64,000 nt of DNA from assembly GCA_041494805.1 (NCBI GenBank), contig JBGQBN010000001.1, forward strand, positions 62,001-126,000, written 5' to 3'. Both the position numbers and the translations under genes were made by a program. The stretch is from JBGQBN01 sp041494805. GTDB taxonomy: Bacteria > Acidobacteriota > Terriglobia > Terriglobales > Acidobacteriaceae. Positions 25,497-34,934 of the stretch are shown here, piece by piece. The notes beneath the pieces are model-generated. The model saw only the letters and a list, made by a program, of their open reading frames with translations. It made no database searches and was not told the origin of the DNA. Every line of letters starts with the position of its first letter. The first letter of the stretch is position 1.

Positions 25497-27188
25497 GTGC
25501 TCGTCGAACTGCGGCTTGAAAACTACGCGGTCATAGACAACCTGGCGGTGGCGTTCGGGCCGGGGCTGAATCTGTTGACCGGCGAAACCGGCGCTGGAAA
25601 GTCCATCCTGATTGACGCTCTTGCTCTGCTCCTGGGTGACAAGGCTTCGAGTGATGTGATTCGTGGGGGCGCAGCGCGGGCCTTGCTCTCGGCCGTTTTT
25701 GAGATCGAGGGTAGCGCGGAAAAGAGTGTTGCGCAGATTCTTGAAACCAACGGCATCGACTGCGAAGACGAGTCGATCATCTTGCGGCGCGAAGTGGCCG
25801 TGGGCGGCAAGGGGCGCGTCTTCGTCAACAACCAGCCTGCGACCGTAGCGGTATTGCGCCAACTGGCGCCCCACCTGGCCACCATCCACGCGCAGAGCGA
25901 ATCGGTCCTTTCTTTCGACGCTGCCGCCCGCCTCGATCTGCTCGACACTTTTGCCGGCCCCCAACTCGATGCGACGAGCACAGCATTTTCGAAGTGGCAA
26001 GGCATTGCTTCTCGTATCGAAGAACTGCAGCGGGACGAGCAGGACCGCCTACGTTTGCTTGACCTCTGGACTTTTCAGAATCGTGAAATCGAAGACGCGA
26101 AATTGCAGCCGGGCGAAGATGAACGCCTGGAAGCCAAGAAGCGCGTGCTGGCCAATGCGGAAAAGATCTACAGCGCGGCCATGAATGCCTTCGACTTGCT
26201 GTATGAAGGCAATGCTTCCACTTCGGCATCGCTGCGGGCGGCGCAGAAAAATCTGGAAGAGCTGGCCCGCTACGAAGCGAAATTTCAGGAGGCCACGGGA
26301 GCGCTCGAGGCCGCCCGCATCAGCGTGGAAGATGTGGGCGCGAGTTTGCGGGATTATGCCGGTGGCATCGAAGCTTCTCCCGAGCACCTGGCGGAAGTGG
26401 AAGACCGTCTGGCGGCGATCGATCGGCTGAGGCGCAAGTACGGGCCTACGCTGGAAGATGTCATGCGGTTCGGCGCCGAGGTCAGCCGCAAGCTTTCGGA
26501 GATGGAGAACAAAGACGAGGTTCTCGCCCAGTTGCGGCGAGAACTGGCGGTGGCGGCGGGGGGGTACCTGCACGCTGCGCGCGTAATTTCCAAGAAACGG
26601 TATGACGCGGCTCGCAAGCTGGAGAAACTGGTGGAGTCCGAGATCAACGATTTGGCTATGAAGTCAAATTTCCGCATCGAGGTCAGCGGCACCGACGAGG
26701 AAGGGAACTGGACCGCCTCAGGCTTCGACCAGGTGGTTTACATGATCTCCACCAATCCCGGAGAACCGCTGCGGCGGCTGGAGAACATCGCCTCAGGGGG
26801 AGAACTGTCGCGAGTGATGCTGGCATTGAAAGCGGGTGTCGAGACAGGCTCCGGGAAGAATAAGTATTCTGGCGCGCAACGGACGCTGGTGTTCGATGAA
26901 ATTGATGCGGGCATCGGTGGCCGGGCGGCGGAAGCAGTCGGCAAAAAGCTCAAGGGCCTGTCTCGGGCTAACCAGGTGCTCTGTGTGACCCACCTGCCCC
27001 AGATCGCCACCTTCGCCGATCACCATTACCTGATCGAGAAAAAGGACACCGCGGGCCGGACTCGAACTACCGTCCGCCTCATCAGCGGGGACGAGCGTAC
27101 CGAGGAAGTGGCCCGCATGCTCAGCGGGGCGAAACTGACCGACACCTCCCGCAAACATGCCGAGCAGATGATTAAGGCCAATGCGTGA
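25497..27188 (+). CDS. recN: DNA repair protein RecN
   Basis: RecN is an SMC-like ATPase that acts early in double-strand-break repair. The 563-residue protein has Walker A GETGAGKS (29-36) and a central coiled-coil region (about 150-370). The C-terminal ABC half carries SGGELSRVMLALK and Walker B LVFDEIDAGIGGRAAEAVG. The length is normal. The GTG start at 25497 follows CCCAGGACGG, a modest ribosome-binding site. It is convergent with none and is followed 140 nt later by the ispH core. Confidence 0.94.
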   Translation: MLVELRLENYAVIDNLAVAFGPGLNLLTGETGAGKSILIDALALLLGDKASSDVIRGGAARALLSAVFEIEGSAEKSVAQILETNGIDCEDESIILRREVAVGGKGRVFVNNQPATVAVLRQLAPHLATIHAQSESVLSFDAAARLDLLDTFAGPQLDATSTAFSKWQGIASRIEELQRDEQDRLRLLDLWTFQNREIEDAKLQPGEDERLEAKKRVLANAEKIYSAAMNAFDLLYEGNASTSASLRAAQKNLEELARYEAKFQEATGALEAARISVEDVGASLRDYAGGIEASPEHLAEVEDRLAAIDRLRRKYGPTLEDVMRFGAEVSRKLSEMENKDEVLAQLRRELAVAAGGYLHAARVISKKRYDAARKLEKLVESEINDLAMKSNFRIEVSGTDEEGNWTASGFDQVVYMISTNPGEPLRRLENIASGGELSRVMLALKAGVETGSGKNKYSGAQRTLVFDEIDAGIGGRAAEAVGKKLKGLSRANQVLCVTHLPQIATFADHHYLIEKKDTAGRTRTTVRLISGDERTEEVARMLSGAKLTDTSRKHAEQMIKANA

Positions 27189-27328
27189 CCATTCAGCAGG
27201 CAAATATCCCCAACCGATGCTAATCCCATGCGTTTCTATGGCTTACGTTGACCAAAAGAGAACTTTCCGGTAGTTTATTAGGTATCCACCCGTGGGGAAC
27301 GTGTACCCTAGAGAGCAGGGAAATTATT

Positions 27329-28303
27329 TTGCCTGAGGACAACAAGACACTTCTATTGCTTAAGCCCAGGGGCTTTTGTGCCGGGGTGGTACGAGCCATT
27401 GATATTGTCCGCATTGCGCTGGAAGCCTTTGGGCCGCCCATCTATGTGCGCAAGGAGATCGTTCACAACCGGTTTGTGGTCGAAGAGCTGCAGGGCAAGG
27501 GTGCGATTTTCGTGGACAGTGTGGACGAGGTGCCCAACGGCGAACGCGTGATTTACAGTGCCCACGGAGTGTCTCCCGAGGTGCGGGAAGCCAGCCAGCA
27601 GCGGGAACTGCGAGTGATTGACGCAACCTGCCCGCTGGTGACCAAAGTCCACGTGGAGGCGGTAAAGTTCGCTAGAGAAGGGTATTCGCTTATTCTGATC
27701 GGCCACCGCGACCACGACGAGGTGATCGGCACTCTCGGGGAGGCCCCGCTGGTGACCCAGGTGGTGGGCTCGCCGGAAGAGGTGGAAGCGCTTACCGTGC
27801 CTGATCCTAACCGGGTCGCTTACACTACCCAGACCACGCTCAGCCTAGATGAGACCAAGGACATTATTGCCGCGCTGCGGAAGCGGTTTCCCAACATCAC
27901 CGGCCCGGCCGCGCAGGACATTTGCTATGCCACGGAGAACCGCCAGGTAGCGGTGAAGCATGTGGCTTCCGATGCCGACCTGCTACTGGTGGTGGGTTCC
28001 GACAACAGCTCGAATTCCAATCGTCTGGTGGAAGTGGCACGGAACCTGGGCACCAGTTCGCATCTCATTGATAGCTTCCAGAACATCAGGCCGGAGTGGC
28101 TGGAAGGCGTGAAGACGATTGCCTTGACAGCGGGCGCCTCCGCGCCTGAGTGCCTGGTGGAAGAGGTAGTGCAATTTCTGGGCACCAAGGGCTTCGGAAA
28201 CGTGAAGGAAGTTGAGGTCATGCCCGAGAACGTGCGCTTCGGTTTGCCGCCGGAGATTGTGGAGGCCATTGCCAGCGCGCCGACGGGAGTGACCGTAGAG
28301 TAG
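27329..28303 (+). CDS. ispH: 4-hydroxy-3-methylbut-2-enyl diphosphate reductase IspH
   Basis: IspH makes IPP and DMAPP in the last step of the MEP pathway. The three cysteines that hold its iron-sulfur cluster are present: C17 in PRGFCAGV, C101 in DATCPLV and C199 in QDICYATENR. HNRFVVEEL and YSAHGVSPEV are also conserved. I place the start at TTG 27329 (PEDNKTLLLLKPRG), preceded by CAGGGAAA. An alternative TTG at 27248 adds 27 residues with no family resemblance. It lies 13 nt before shc in the same direction, so precursor supply and hopanoid synthesis are probably co-transcribed. Confidence 0.93.
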   Translation: MPEDNKTLLLLKPRGFCAGVVRAIDIVRIALEAFGPPIYVRKEIVHNRFVVEELQGKGAIFVDSVDEVPNGERVIYSAHGVSPEVREASQQRELRVIDATCPLVTKVHVEAVKFAREGYSLILIGHRDHDEVIGTLGEAPLVTQVVGSPEEVEALTVPDPNRVAYTTQTTLSLDETKDIIAALRKRFPNITGPAAQDICYATENRQVAVKHVASDADLLLVVGSDNSSNSNRLVEVARNLGTSSHLIDSFQNIRPEWLEGVKTIALTAGASAPECLVEEVVQFLGTKGFGNVKEVEVMPENVRFGLPPEIVEAIASAPTGVTVE

Positions 28304-28316
28304 TAGAAGAACTGAT

Positions 28317-30308
28317 ATGGACGATACCTCCTCCTCGCCTCCAACCTCGGCTGTACCGCAGCTGCGCTTCGGAAAAATCGATGATCTCGCCAGCCGGGTT
28401 GCCGCCGCCATTGACGGCGCGCGCAAGGCTTTGTTTTCCGAGCAGCACGAAGCGGGCTACTGGTGCGGCGAACTGGAAGCCGACACCACGCTGGAAGCCG
28501 ATTACCTCACCCTGCACACCTTGCTGGGCACGGGTAATCAGGAGCGCTTCGAAAAGGCTGGCCGTTACATCTTGCAGCATCAGAATGAGGATGGCGGCTG
28601 GAGCATCTATCCGGGTGGGCCCTCCAACGTCAGTGCGTCGGTGAAGTCGTATTTCGGACTGAAGCTGGCGGGCTACAAGTTTGATCACCCCGCGCTGATA
28701 CGTGCTCGCAAGAAGATACTGGAGATGGGTGGGGTGACCGAGGTCAACACCTTCACCAAGCTCTATCTGTGCTTCTTCGGGCAGTACGACTACGACGCGG
28801 TTCCCGCCATCCCGCCGGAGATCGTGCTGTTTCCCAAATGGTTCTGGTTCAACATCTACGAAATTTCGTCATGGTCGCGGGCGATGCTGGTGCCGCTGTC
28901 CATCTGTTACGCCAAGAAGCCGTTCAAAAAAATCCCGGCTGAGATGGGCGTGGAAGAGTTGTTTGTGGGTGGCCGCGACAAGTCGCGGATGCACCTGCAC
29001 TGGGCCAAGAAGCGGTTCTCATGGCGCAACTTCTTTCTGCTCCTGGACCGGTTGACCCACTGGTTTGAGCTCGTGCACATCCGGCCGTTACGTTCGGTCG
29101 CGCTGAAGAAAGCCGAAAAGTGGATGCTGGAACGCTTCGAGATGAGCGATGGGCTGGGCGGCATCTTCCCTTCGATCATGAATTCGATTATTGCTATGCG
29201 CTGCCTGGGGTACTCCGTGGATGATCCTCAAGTGATTCGCGCCATGGATGAGTTTGAGAAGCTGGGCATCGAGGAGGGTCACACCTTCCGCATGCAGCCC
29301 TGCAAATCACCGGTGTGGGATGCGGCCTATGCCTTGTTCGCCCTGGGCGAGAGCGGTGTGCCGGCCAGCGATCCGCGCATGGTGAAGTGCGCCGATTGGA
29401 TCCTGCAGAAGCAGGTACGAACCGTGGGCGATTGGAAGGTGAAAAACAAGAAAGGGCAGCCGGGCGGCTGGTACTTTGAGTTCAACAACGAGTTTTATCC
29501 CGATGTGGATGACAGCGCGATGGTGTGTCTGGCCTTGAGTCATGTGGAGCATCCCAATGGGCGCTACCAGCGCGAGTCGGTGCAACGGGCCATTGACTGG
29601 ATGTTGTCCATGCAGTGCCGTAACGGTGGATGGGCGTCATTCGACAAAGACAACGACCGCATGGTGTTCCAGTACGTGCCCTTCGCCGACCATAACGCCA
29701 TGCTGGATCCGGCGACCGTGGACATTACCGGGCGTGTTCTGGAGATGCTGGCAGCATACGGCTACGACAAGAACCATCCCGCGGTGCAGAGGGCGATTCA
29801 GTTCATCCGGGCGGAGCAGGAGCCGGACGGGTCGTGGTTTGGCCGCTGGGGAGTGAACTATATCTACGGTACCATGCTGGTGCTGCGCGGCCTCGAAGCG
29901 ATCGGCGTGGATCACCACGAGCCTTACGTGCAGCAGGCCGCCGAGTGGCTGCGCATGATGCAGAATCCAGACGGCGGCTGGGGAGAAAGCTGCGGCTCCT
30001 ATGATGATCCCAATATGAAAGGCGTGGGGCCGAGCACACCGTCACAGACCGCCTGGGCAGTCATGGGGGTGCTGGCGGCTCAGGACACTCGCAGCGACAG
30101 CGTTGCGCGAGGGATCGCGTATCTGCTGCGTACGCAGAAGAAAGACGGCTCGTGGGATGAACCTTATTACACGGGAACTGGCTTCGCGCGGGTGTTTTAC
30201 CTGAGGTATCACATGTACCGGCAATATTTCCCGCTGGTGGCCTTGACGACCTATGCCAAAGTGATGGCGGGGACGGGGCAGGGAGCGGCTGCGCGGGCGG
30301 GGCAATAG
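28317..30308 (+). CDS. shc: Squalene-hopene cyclase
   Basis: This enzyme (also called HpnF) cyclises squalene to hopene and diplopterol at the membrane. The 663-residue length is normal. The catalytic DXDD motif is at D396-V-D-D399 in YPDVDDSAMVCLALS. QW-type repeats are spread over the sequence: QNEDGGWSIYPGG, MQCRNGGWASFDKDN, EQEPDGSWFGRWG, MQNPDGGWGESC and QKKDGSWDEPYYTG. It opens the hopanoid gene run after ispH. A 119-bp gap with a hairpin repeat separates it from hpnH. Confidence 0.96.
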   Translation: MDDTSSSPPTSAVPQLRFGKIDDLASRVAAAIDGARKALFSEQHEAGYWCGELEADTTLEADYLTLHTLLGTGNQERFEKAGRYILQHQNEDGGWSIYPGGPSNVSASVKSYFGLKLAGYKFDHPALIRARKKILEMGGVTEVNTFTKLYLCFFGQYDYDAVPAIPPEIVLFPKWFWFNIYEISSWSRAMLVPLSICYAKKPFKKIPAEMGVEELFVGGRDKSRMHLHWAKKRFSWRNFFLLLDRLTHWFELVHIRPLRSVALKKAEKWMLERFEMSDGLGGIFPSIMNSIIAMRCLGYSVDDPQVIRAMDEFEKLGIEEGHTFRMQPCKSPVWDAAYALFALGESGVPASDPRMVKCADWILQKQVRTVGDWKVKNKKGQPGGWYFEFNNEFYPDVDDSAMVCLALSHVEHPNGRYQRESVQRAIDWMLSMQCRNGGWASFDKDNDRMVFQYVPFADHNAMLDPATVDITGRVLEMLAAYGYDKNHPAVQRAIQFIRAEQEPDGSWFGRWGVNYIYGTMLVLRGLEAIGVDHHEPYVQQAAEWLRMMQNPDGGWGESCGSYDDPNMKGVGPSTPSQTAWAVMGVLAAQDTRSDSVARGIAYLLRTQKKDGSWDEPYYTGTGFARVFYLRYHMYRQYFPLVALTTYAKVMAGTGQGAAARAGQ

Positions 30309-30333
30309 GAAATTGTTGATTATTGATTTTTGA

Positions 30334-30377
30334 TTGTTGATTGAAATCGACGAGGCCAGTGGGGTTTCAATCAACAA
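30334..30377. repeat. Inverted repeat with 13-bp arms, built from TTGATTGTTGATT words
   Basis: Arms at 30334-30346 (TTGTTGATTGAAA) and 30365-30377 are perfect reverse complements with an 18-nt loop. The flank to 30318 repeats TTGATTATTGATTTTTGATT. It lies between shc and hpnH and could weaken or shape read-through. Confidence 0.65.
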
Positions 30378-30427
30378 CAAGAAATCAGCAATCGGGTTAC
30401 TGACGCAGAACGAAAGAGATAGGGAAA

Positions 30428-31549
30428 ATGGCAGTACCAATTTCGCAGATGTGGACGGTGGCAACCTACGTCCTCAAGCAGAAGCTTAAGGGACGCAAGC
30501 AGTATCCGCTTGTGCTGATGCTGGAGCCGCTGTTCCGCTGCAATCTGGCGTGCGCCGGTTGCGGCAAGATTCAATATCCCAGCCACGTGCTGAAGGCGCA
30601 GCTTACCCCGGAAGAGTGCTTCCGCGCGGTCGATGAGTGTGGTGCGCCGACCGTGGCCATCCCGGGCGGAGAGCCCTTACTGCATCCCCAGATTGGCGAA
30701 ATCGTTGAAGGCCTGGTTGCACGCAAGAAGTACGTCTACCTGTGCACCAATGCGCTGCTGTTGAACCAGAAAATCCATTTGTTCAAGCCGAGCAAATACC
30801 TGACCTTCTCCGTCCACATGGATGGCCAGCGCGAGCACCACGACTTTTCGGTGTGCCTGGAAGGCGGCTACGAGAAGGCGTTTGAGGGGATCAAGGAGGC
30901 GCTGAGCCACGGCTTCCGTGTCACCACCAACACTACTTTGTTTGATGGCGCCGATCCCAAGAGCGTGCGTGCATTCTTTGACGAGATGATGGAACTCGGC
31001 GTCGAGGGCATGATGCTGTCTCCGGGATACTCCTACGACAAAGCGCCGGACCAGAGTCACTTCCTGGGGCGCGCCCGCACCCGGCGGCTGTTTCGGGCTA
31101 TCTTGTCCAACCGCAAGCCGGAGTGGCGTTTCAATATGTCGCCGCTATTTCTCGAATTCCTGATGGGCAAGCGCGATTACGCCTGCACCCCCTGGGGTAT
31201 GCCAACGTTCAATATCTTCGGGTGGCAAAAACCCTGCTATCTGCTGCAGGATGGCTACGCGGATAGCTTCGCGGAACTGCTGGAGACCACGGAATGGGAG
31301 CGCTATGGCACGGAATCCGGAAATCCCAAGTGCGCGAATTGCATGGTGCACAGCGGTTACGAAGCATCCGCGGTGAGCGATACTTTCGGCTCGCTACGTG
31401 GCCTGTGGCATACGGCAAAGGCCACGCTCTTGAACCGCTACAAGGACCCTTCCGCCCTGCCCTTGCTCGATGAACCGGTGCGCCCGGTCCATGCCTTTAG
31501 TCCGCTGGTCCAGATTGATAACCCAGTAGGCGAGGAGACGCGGGTTTGA
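30428..31549 (+). CDS. hpnH: Adenosyl-hopane synthase HpnH (radical SAM)
   Basis: HpnH joins the 5'-deoxyadenosyl group to hopene, the first side-chain step toward C35 hopanoids. The 373-residue protein has the radical SAM motif C38-x3-C42-x2-C45 in RCNLACAGCGKIQYP. HpnH-specific blocks such as KYLTFSVHMDGQREHHD, and the C-terminal CMVHSGYEASAV follow. ATG 30428 is preceded by AGGGAAA. It overlaps the next small gene by 4 nt. Confidence 0.94.
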   Translation: MAVPISQMWTVATYVLKQKLKGRKQYPLVLMLEPLFRCNLACAGCGKIQYPSHVLKAQLTPEECFRAVDECGAPTVAIPGGEPLLHPQIGEIVEGLVARKKYVYLCTNALLLNQKIHLFKPSKYLTFSVHMDGQREHHDFSVCLEGGYEKAFEGIKEALSHGFRVTTNTTLFDGADPKSVRAFFDEMMELGVEGMMLSPGYSYDKAPDQSHFLGRARTRRLFRAILSNRKPEWRFNMSPLFLEFLMGKRDYACTPWGMPTFNIFGWQKPCYLLQDGYADSFAELLETTEWERYGTESGNPKCANCMVHSGYEASAVSDTFGSLRGLWHTAKATLLNRYKDPSALPLLDEPVRPVHAFSPLVQIDNPVGEETRV

Positions 31550-31995
31550 GCGGGAGAGAATCAGGCCGAACACCCGCAGGTCCACAGCCCGTGCTGACTG
31601 ATCCGAACTCACTAGAAGTCGTGCCGGGTTCAGCCCACGAAAAGCTGCAAGGCTGGGTGCCCGAAGTGGCTACTCCCGAGGAGCTCCGTGCCGCCTTGGA
31701 GCAAGCCTTCGACTACCGCGGAGATGTGCTGATCACCCGCAAAGATGGCACGAAGATCGAAGGCTATATCTTCGACCGTCGCACCGGGAAGACGCTGGCG
31801 GACTCTTTCGTGCGCTTGTTGCCCAAGGATGGCAGTCCGAAGACGTCTGTCCCTTATGCCGATGTTGCCGCCTTGGCCTTTACCGGACGCGACATGGCGG
31901 CGGGCAAGAGCTGGGAGACTTGGGTCTCGCACTATTGGGAGAAGAAGACGGCAGGAGAGAGCGACATTTCGCTCCAGCCGGAAAAGCTGGAGTAG
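31546..31995 (+). CDS. Small protein of unknown function in the hopanoid cluster
   Basis: The 149-residue product begins at TTG 31546, overlapping the hpnH stop (TTGA), or possibly at GTG 31591. It has no signal peptide. The core (about 48-110) reads VLITRKDGTKIEGYIFDRRTG, split around a turn, then SVPYADVAALAFTGRDMAAG. This strand-rich pattern looks like a small barrel. The layout is similar to the 159-residue protein at 4952. Tight coupling to hpnH suggests a related role, perhaps regulatory or structural; no function can be assigned. Confidence 0.6.
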   Translation: MSGRESGRTPAGPQPVLTDPNSLEVVPGSAHEKLQGWVPEVATPEELRAALEQAFDYRGDVLITRKDGTKIEGYIFDRRTGKTLADSFVRLLPKDGSPKTSVPYADVAALAFTGRDMAAGKSWETWVSHYWEKKTAGESDISLQPEKLE

Positions 31996-32011
31996 AGACA
32001 GCACTTAGCAG

Positions 32012-32098
32012 TTAGCACTTGGCATTTAGCCCCTAAACAGCATTGCAGAGTCGCTAGTAGTTGGCACAGAACCCGGCTGGCTAAATGCTAAGTGCCAA
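32012..32098. repeat. Inverted repeat with 20-bp arms of TTAGCACTTGGCA words
   Basis: Arms 32012-32031 (TTAGCACTTGGCATTTAGCC) and 32079-32098 match as reverse complements with two mismatches. Copies of the same words extend to the hpnA start: the ATG at 32106 lies inside a last GCTAAATGC word. It fills the 110-bp gap before hpnA. Confidence 0.7.
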
Positions 32099-32105
32099 TT
32101 GCTAA

Positions 32106-33098
32106 ATGCTGGCTTTCGTCACAGGCGCGACGGGATTTGTCGGCAGCCACATCGCCCGCGTACTGGCTGAACAGGGAGCCGACCTGCGGCTGCTGGTCCG
32201 TTCCGGCAGCGATCAGAAAAACATCCAGGGACTGAAGGCGGAGCAGGTGGTTGGCGACCTGCGCGATCCCTCGACCCTAGTAAAGGCCATGGCGGGCTGT
32301 GACGCGGTGTTTCACGTCGCGGCTGATTACCGGCTCTGGGTCCGCGATCCGGCACAGATGTACCTGGCCAATGTCGAGGGCACACGGGCGCTGCTGCAGG
32401 CGACGCGCAACAATCGGGTGCGCCGGGTGGTTTACACCTCGAGTGTGGCCACCATGGGTTTCAGGTCGGATGGCCAACCGGCGGATGAAAGTTCGCCGGT
32501 TTCGCTCGACAACATGATCGGGCACTACAAGCGCTCGAAATTCATGGCGGAAGAAGTTGCCATGCAGGCGGCCCGGAGCGGAATGGATGTGGTGGTGGTG
32601 AATCCCACCACGCCGGTCGGCGAGCAGGACATCAAGCCGACCCCCACGGGGAGGATCATTGTGGACTTTCTGAAGAAGAAATTTCCCGCCTACGTGGACA
32701 CGGGATTGAATCTCGTGGACGTTACAGAGTGCGCTCGTGGACACGTGGCGGCGCTCGAGCGAGGCCGGAGCGGCGAGCGCTACATTTTGGGCGGCGAGAA
32801 TCTGACGCTCAAGCAGATTCTGGACAAGCTGGCCGCGATCACTGGACTGCCGTCCCCGAAGCTGAGAGTCCCGTACGTGGTGGCTCTCGCCACCGGCGTC
32901 ATTGACCAAGTGGTGACCGGGCATATCCTGGGTCGGGAACCACGCGTCATCATTGACGCCGTGCGTATGGGCCGCAAGAAGATGTTTGTCTCCTCGGCGA
33001 AGGCCGCGCGTGAACTGGGCTGGAAGACGATTGCAGTGGACAATGCGTTGCGGCGCGCGGTGGAATGGTTTCAGACCCACGGATATGTCAATGCCTAA
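32106..33098 (+). CDS. hpnA: Hopanoid-associated sugar epimerase HpnA
   Basis: This is an extended short-chain dehydrogenase/epimerase, 330 residues, with the NAD-binding GATGFVG (7-13). Its fold resembles dihydroflavonol reductase and nucleotide-sugar epimerases. The catalytic Tyr-Lys pair lies in GHYKRSKFMAE (Tyr about 140). HpnA is named for its place in hopanoid clusters; its exact reaction is not settled. There is no clear ribosome-binding site, and the ATG sits within a repeat word. It overlaps hpnG by 8 nt. Confidence 0.88.
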   Translation: MLAFVTGATGFVGSHIARVLAEQGADLRLLVRSGSDQKNIQGLKAEQVVGDLRDPSTLVKAMAGCDAVFHVAADYRLWVRDPAQMYLANVEGTRALLQATRNNRVRRVVYTSSVATMGFRSDGQPADESSPVSLDNMIGHYKRSKFMAEEVAMQAARSGMDVVVVNPTTPVGEQDIKPTPTGRIIVDFLKKKFPAYVDTGLNLVDVTECARGHVAALERGRSGERYILGGENLTLKQILDKLAAITGLPSPKLRVPYVVALATGVIDQVVTGHILGREPRVIIDAVRMGRKKMFVSSAKAARELGWKTIAVDNALRRAVEWFQTHGYVNA

Positions 33099-33807
33099 AG
33101 TGGCCATCGTCGCTGCACTCGAGCGTGAGGTCTGGCCGATCATTCGGCACTGGCAGGTCAGCGAGAGTGTGTATGAGGGGCGTCGGTCCAAGTTCTACGA
33201 GAACGATCGAGCCGTTCTCGTCTGTGGTGGGATCGGCCCCGAAGCAGCGCGAAGGGCAACTGAAGCGGTAGTCCAGCTTTATCGGCCGATTGCTGTGGTG
33301 AGCGTTGGTTTCGCGGGGGCGCTGGATCCCAAGCTGAAAGTCGGAACCGTCGTCGGGGTGAAGACTGTGGTCGACGCGAAGGACGGTAGCCGGGCGAATT
33401 CGCCGATTGGCTCGTGGGTACTGGTGAGCGTCGATTCGGTGATGAGTGTTGCGCAAAAAGCAACGCTGGCGAAGACGTATGGCGCCCATGCGGTTGATAT
33501 GGAGGCTGCCTCTGTGGCGCGTGGGGCCCAGGCCCGTGGCATCCCGTTTGTCTGTGTGAAGGTGATATCGGACGAGGTTGATTTCGAAATACCCCCAGTA
33601 GGCAAGTTCGTGGGATCCGCGGGAGAGTTCCGTGGCGCAAGCTTCTCACTTTTTGCGCTGATACGGCCTTGGCTCTGGGTGAAGGTATTCCGGTTGGCAA
33701 AGAACAGCGAAAAGGCGAGCCAGGCACTTTGTGCCTGGCTGGACCAGTACAACCACGAACCAGAGCGGCGCGAGCCAAGCCTCTATCCGGCCCTCACGGT
33801 GCATTAG
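33091..33807 (+). CDS. hpnG: Hopanoid-associated phosphorylase HpnG
   Basis: HpnG cleaves adenine from adenosylhopane, giving ribosylhopane on the way to bacteriohopanetetrol. The 238-residue protein has nucleoside-phosphorylase features: GGIGPEAARRA (46-56), VGFAGALDP (about 72-80), HAVDMEAASVA (133-143) and the ISDEVD motif (159-164). The ATG at 33091 lies inside the end of hpnA. The C-terminal 45 residues after about 195 are Arg/Pro-rich and less conserved. The dehydrogenase gene follows after 2 nt. Confidence 0.88.
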   Translation: MPKVAIVAALEREVWPIIRHWQVSESVYEGRRSKFYENDRAVLVCGGIGPEAARRATEAVVQLYRPIAVVSVGFAGALDPKLKVGTVVGVKTVVDAKDGSRANSPIGSWVLVSVDSVMSVAQKATLAKTYGAHAVDMEAASVARGAQARGIPFVCVKVISDEVDFEIPPVGKFVGSAGEFRGASFSLFALIRPWLWVKVFRLAKNSEKASQALCAWLDQYNHEPERREPSLYPALTVH

Positions 33808-33809
33808 AA

Positions 33810-34934
33810 ATGGCGACTGCCAAACCATACGCCGTACAGGACAAGCAAGACAGAATTCCGGCGACGATGCTAGCAGCGGTCTATCGTGGCGTCAACGATG
33901 TCCGCCTGGAGACCGTCCCGGTGCCCCAGATCGGCGCCGGCGAATTGCTGCTCCGCGTGCACACTTGTGGCATTTGTGGCACGGACCTGAAAAAAATTTC
34001 CACTGGTTCGCATTCCGCCCCGCGTATCTTCGGCCATGAGATTGCCGGGGTGGTTGCCGCTGCCGGCGAGGGCGTGCGCGAGTTCAAACCGGGCGACCGT
34101 GTGGTCGTGTTTCACCACATCCCCTGCGGCGAGTGTTATTACTGCCGCCATAAAATCTTCGCCCAGTGTGAGACCTACAAAAAAGTCGGCTGCACGGCCG
34201 GATTCGAGCCCGCGGGCGGAGGATTTGCGGAATATGTGCGCGTCATGGACTGGATTGTCCGCCACGGTACGGTCCGCATCCCCGACGGAGTTTCCTTCGA
34301 GCAGGCCTGTTTTGTGGAACCGGTGAACACTTGCATGAAAGGAATCGATGCGCTGCGCTTGCAGCCCGGCGAGACCGTTCTAGTGATCGGTCAGGGGCCC
34401 ATCGGTATCATATTGGGAACATTGGCCAAACGGTCAGGGGCCATGGTAATTACTTCCGATTTGTATCCGCAGAGGCTTACAATATCTGAAGAACTCAGCT
34501 TGGGGAACGTTATTGATGCTTCGCGCACCGACACTGTAAAGGCGGTGCGGAAGCTGACCGAAGGTCGTGGCGCCGACGCAGCCGTTTTGGCGGTCGGGGG
34601 CAATGGCCTGATTCGGACGGCGATGGACGCGGTGCGTCCCGGAGGCCGGGTGTTGTTATTCGCACAGACGGTGCGCGGCGAGACCACGATTGATCCCGCG
34701 TCCATCTGCGTGGACGAGAAGACCTTGTTGGGGTCTTATAGCGCTTCCGTCGAGCTGCAAGAGGATTCGGTGCGGTTTGTTATGGACCGTGAAATGGATT
34801 TGCAACAACTCATCAGCCACCGCTTTTCCTTGTCCAGCAGCGTGGAAGCTTTGAACCTGGCTGCCCATCCCCAACCCGAATCCATGAAAATCGTGATTCA
34901 GCCGGGCAGCTCGTGGGAAGGAAGTCCAGAGTGA
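33810..34934 (+). CDS. Zinc-dependent alcohol dehydrogenase, MDR family (first of two)
   Basis: This 374-residue medium-chain dehydrogenase has the catalytic-zinc cysteine C56 in CGICGTDLKK and GHE (H76, E77). The four structural-zinc cysteines are C106, C109, C112 and C120. The Rossmann motif is VIGQGPIGIILG. It resembles sorbitol or threonine dehydrogenases. Its place 2 nt after hpnG suggests action on the ribosylhopane side chain or its polyol form, but this is inference only. The ATG at 33810 is preferred; the frame is open further upstream within hpnG. Confidence 0.82.
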   Translation: MATAKPYAVQDKQDRIPATMLAAVYRGVNDVRLETVPVPQIGAGELLLRVHTCGICGTDLKKISTGSHSAPRIFGHEIAGVVAAAGEGVREFKPGDRVVVFHHIPCGECYYCRHKIFAQCETYKKVGCTAGFEPAGGGFAEYVRVMDWIVRHGTVRIPDGVSFEQACFVEPVNTCMKGIDALRLQPGETVLVIGQGPIGIILGTLAKRSGAMVITSDLYPQRLTISEELSLGNVIDASRTDTVKAVRKLTEGRGADAAVLAVGGNGLIRTAMDAVRPGGRVLLFAQTVRGETTIDPASICVDEKTLLGSYSASVELQEDSVRFVMDREMDLQQLISHRFSLSSSVEALNLAAHPQPESMKIVIQPGSSWEGSPE

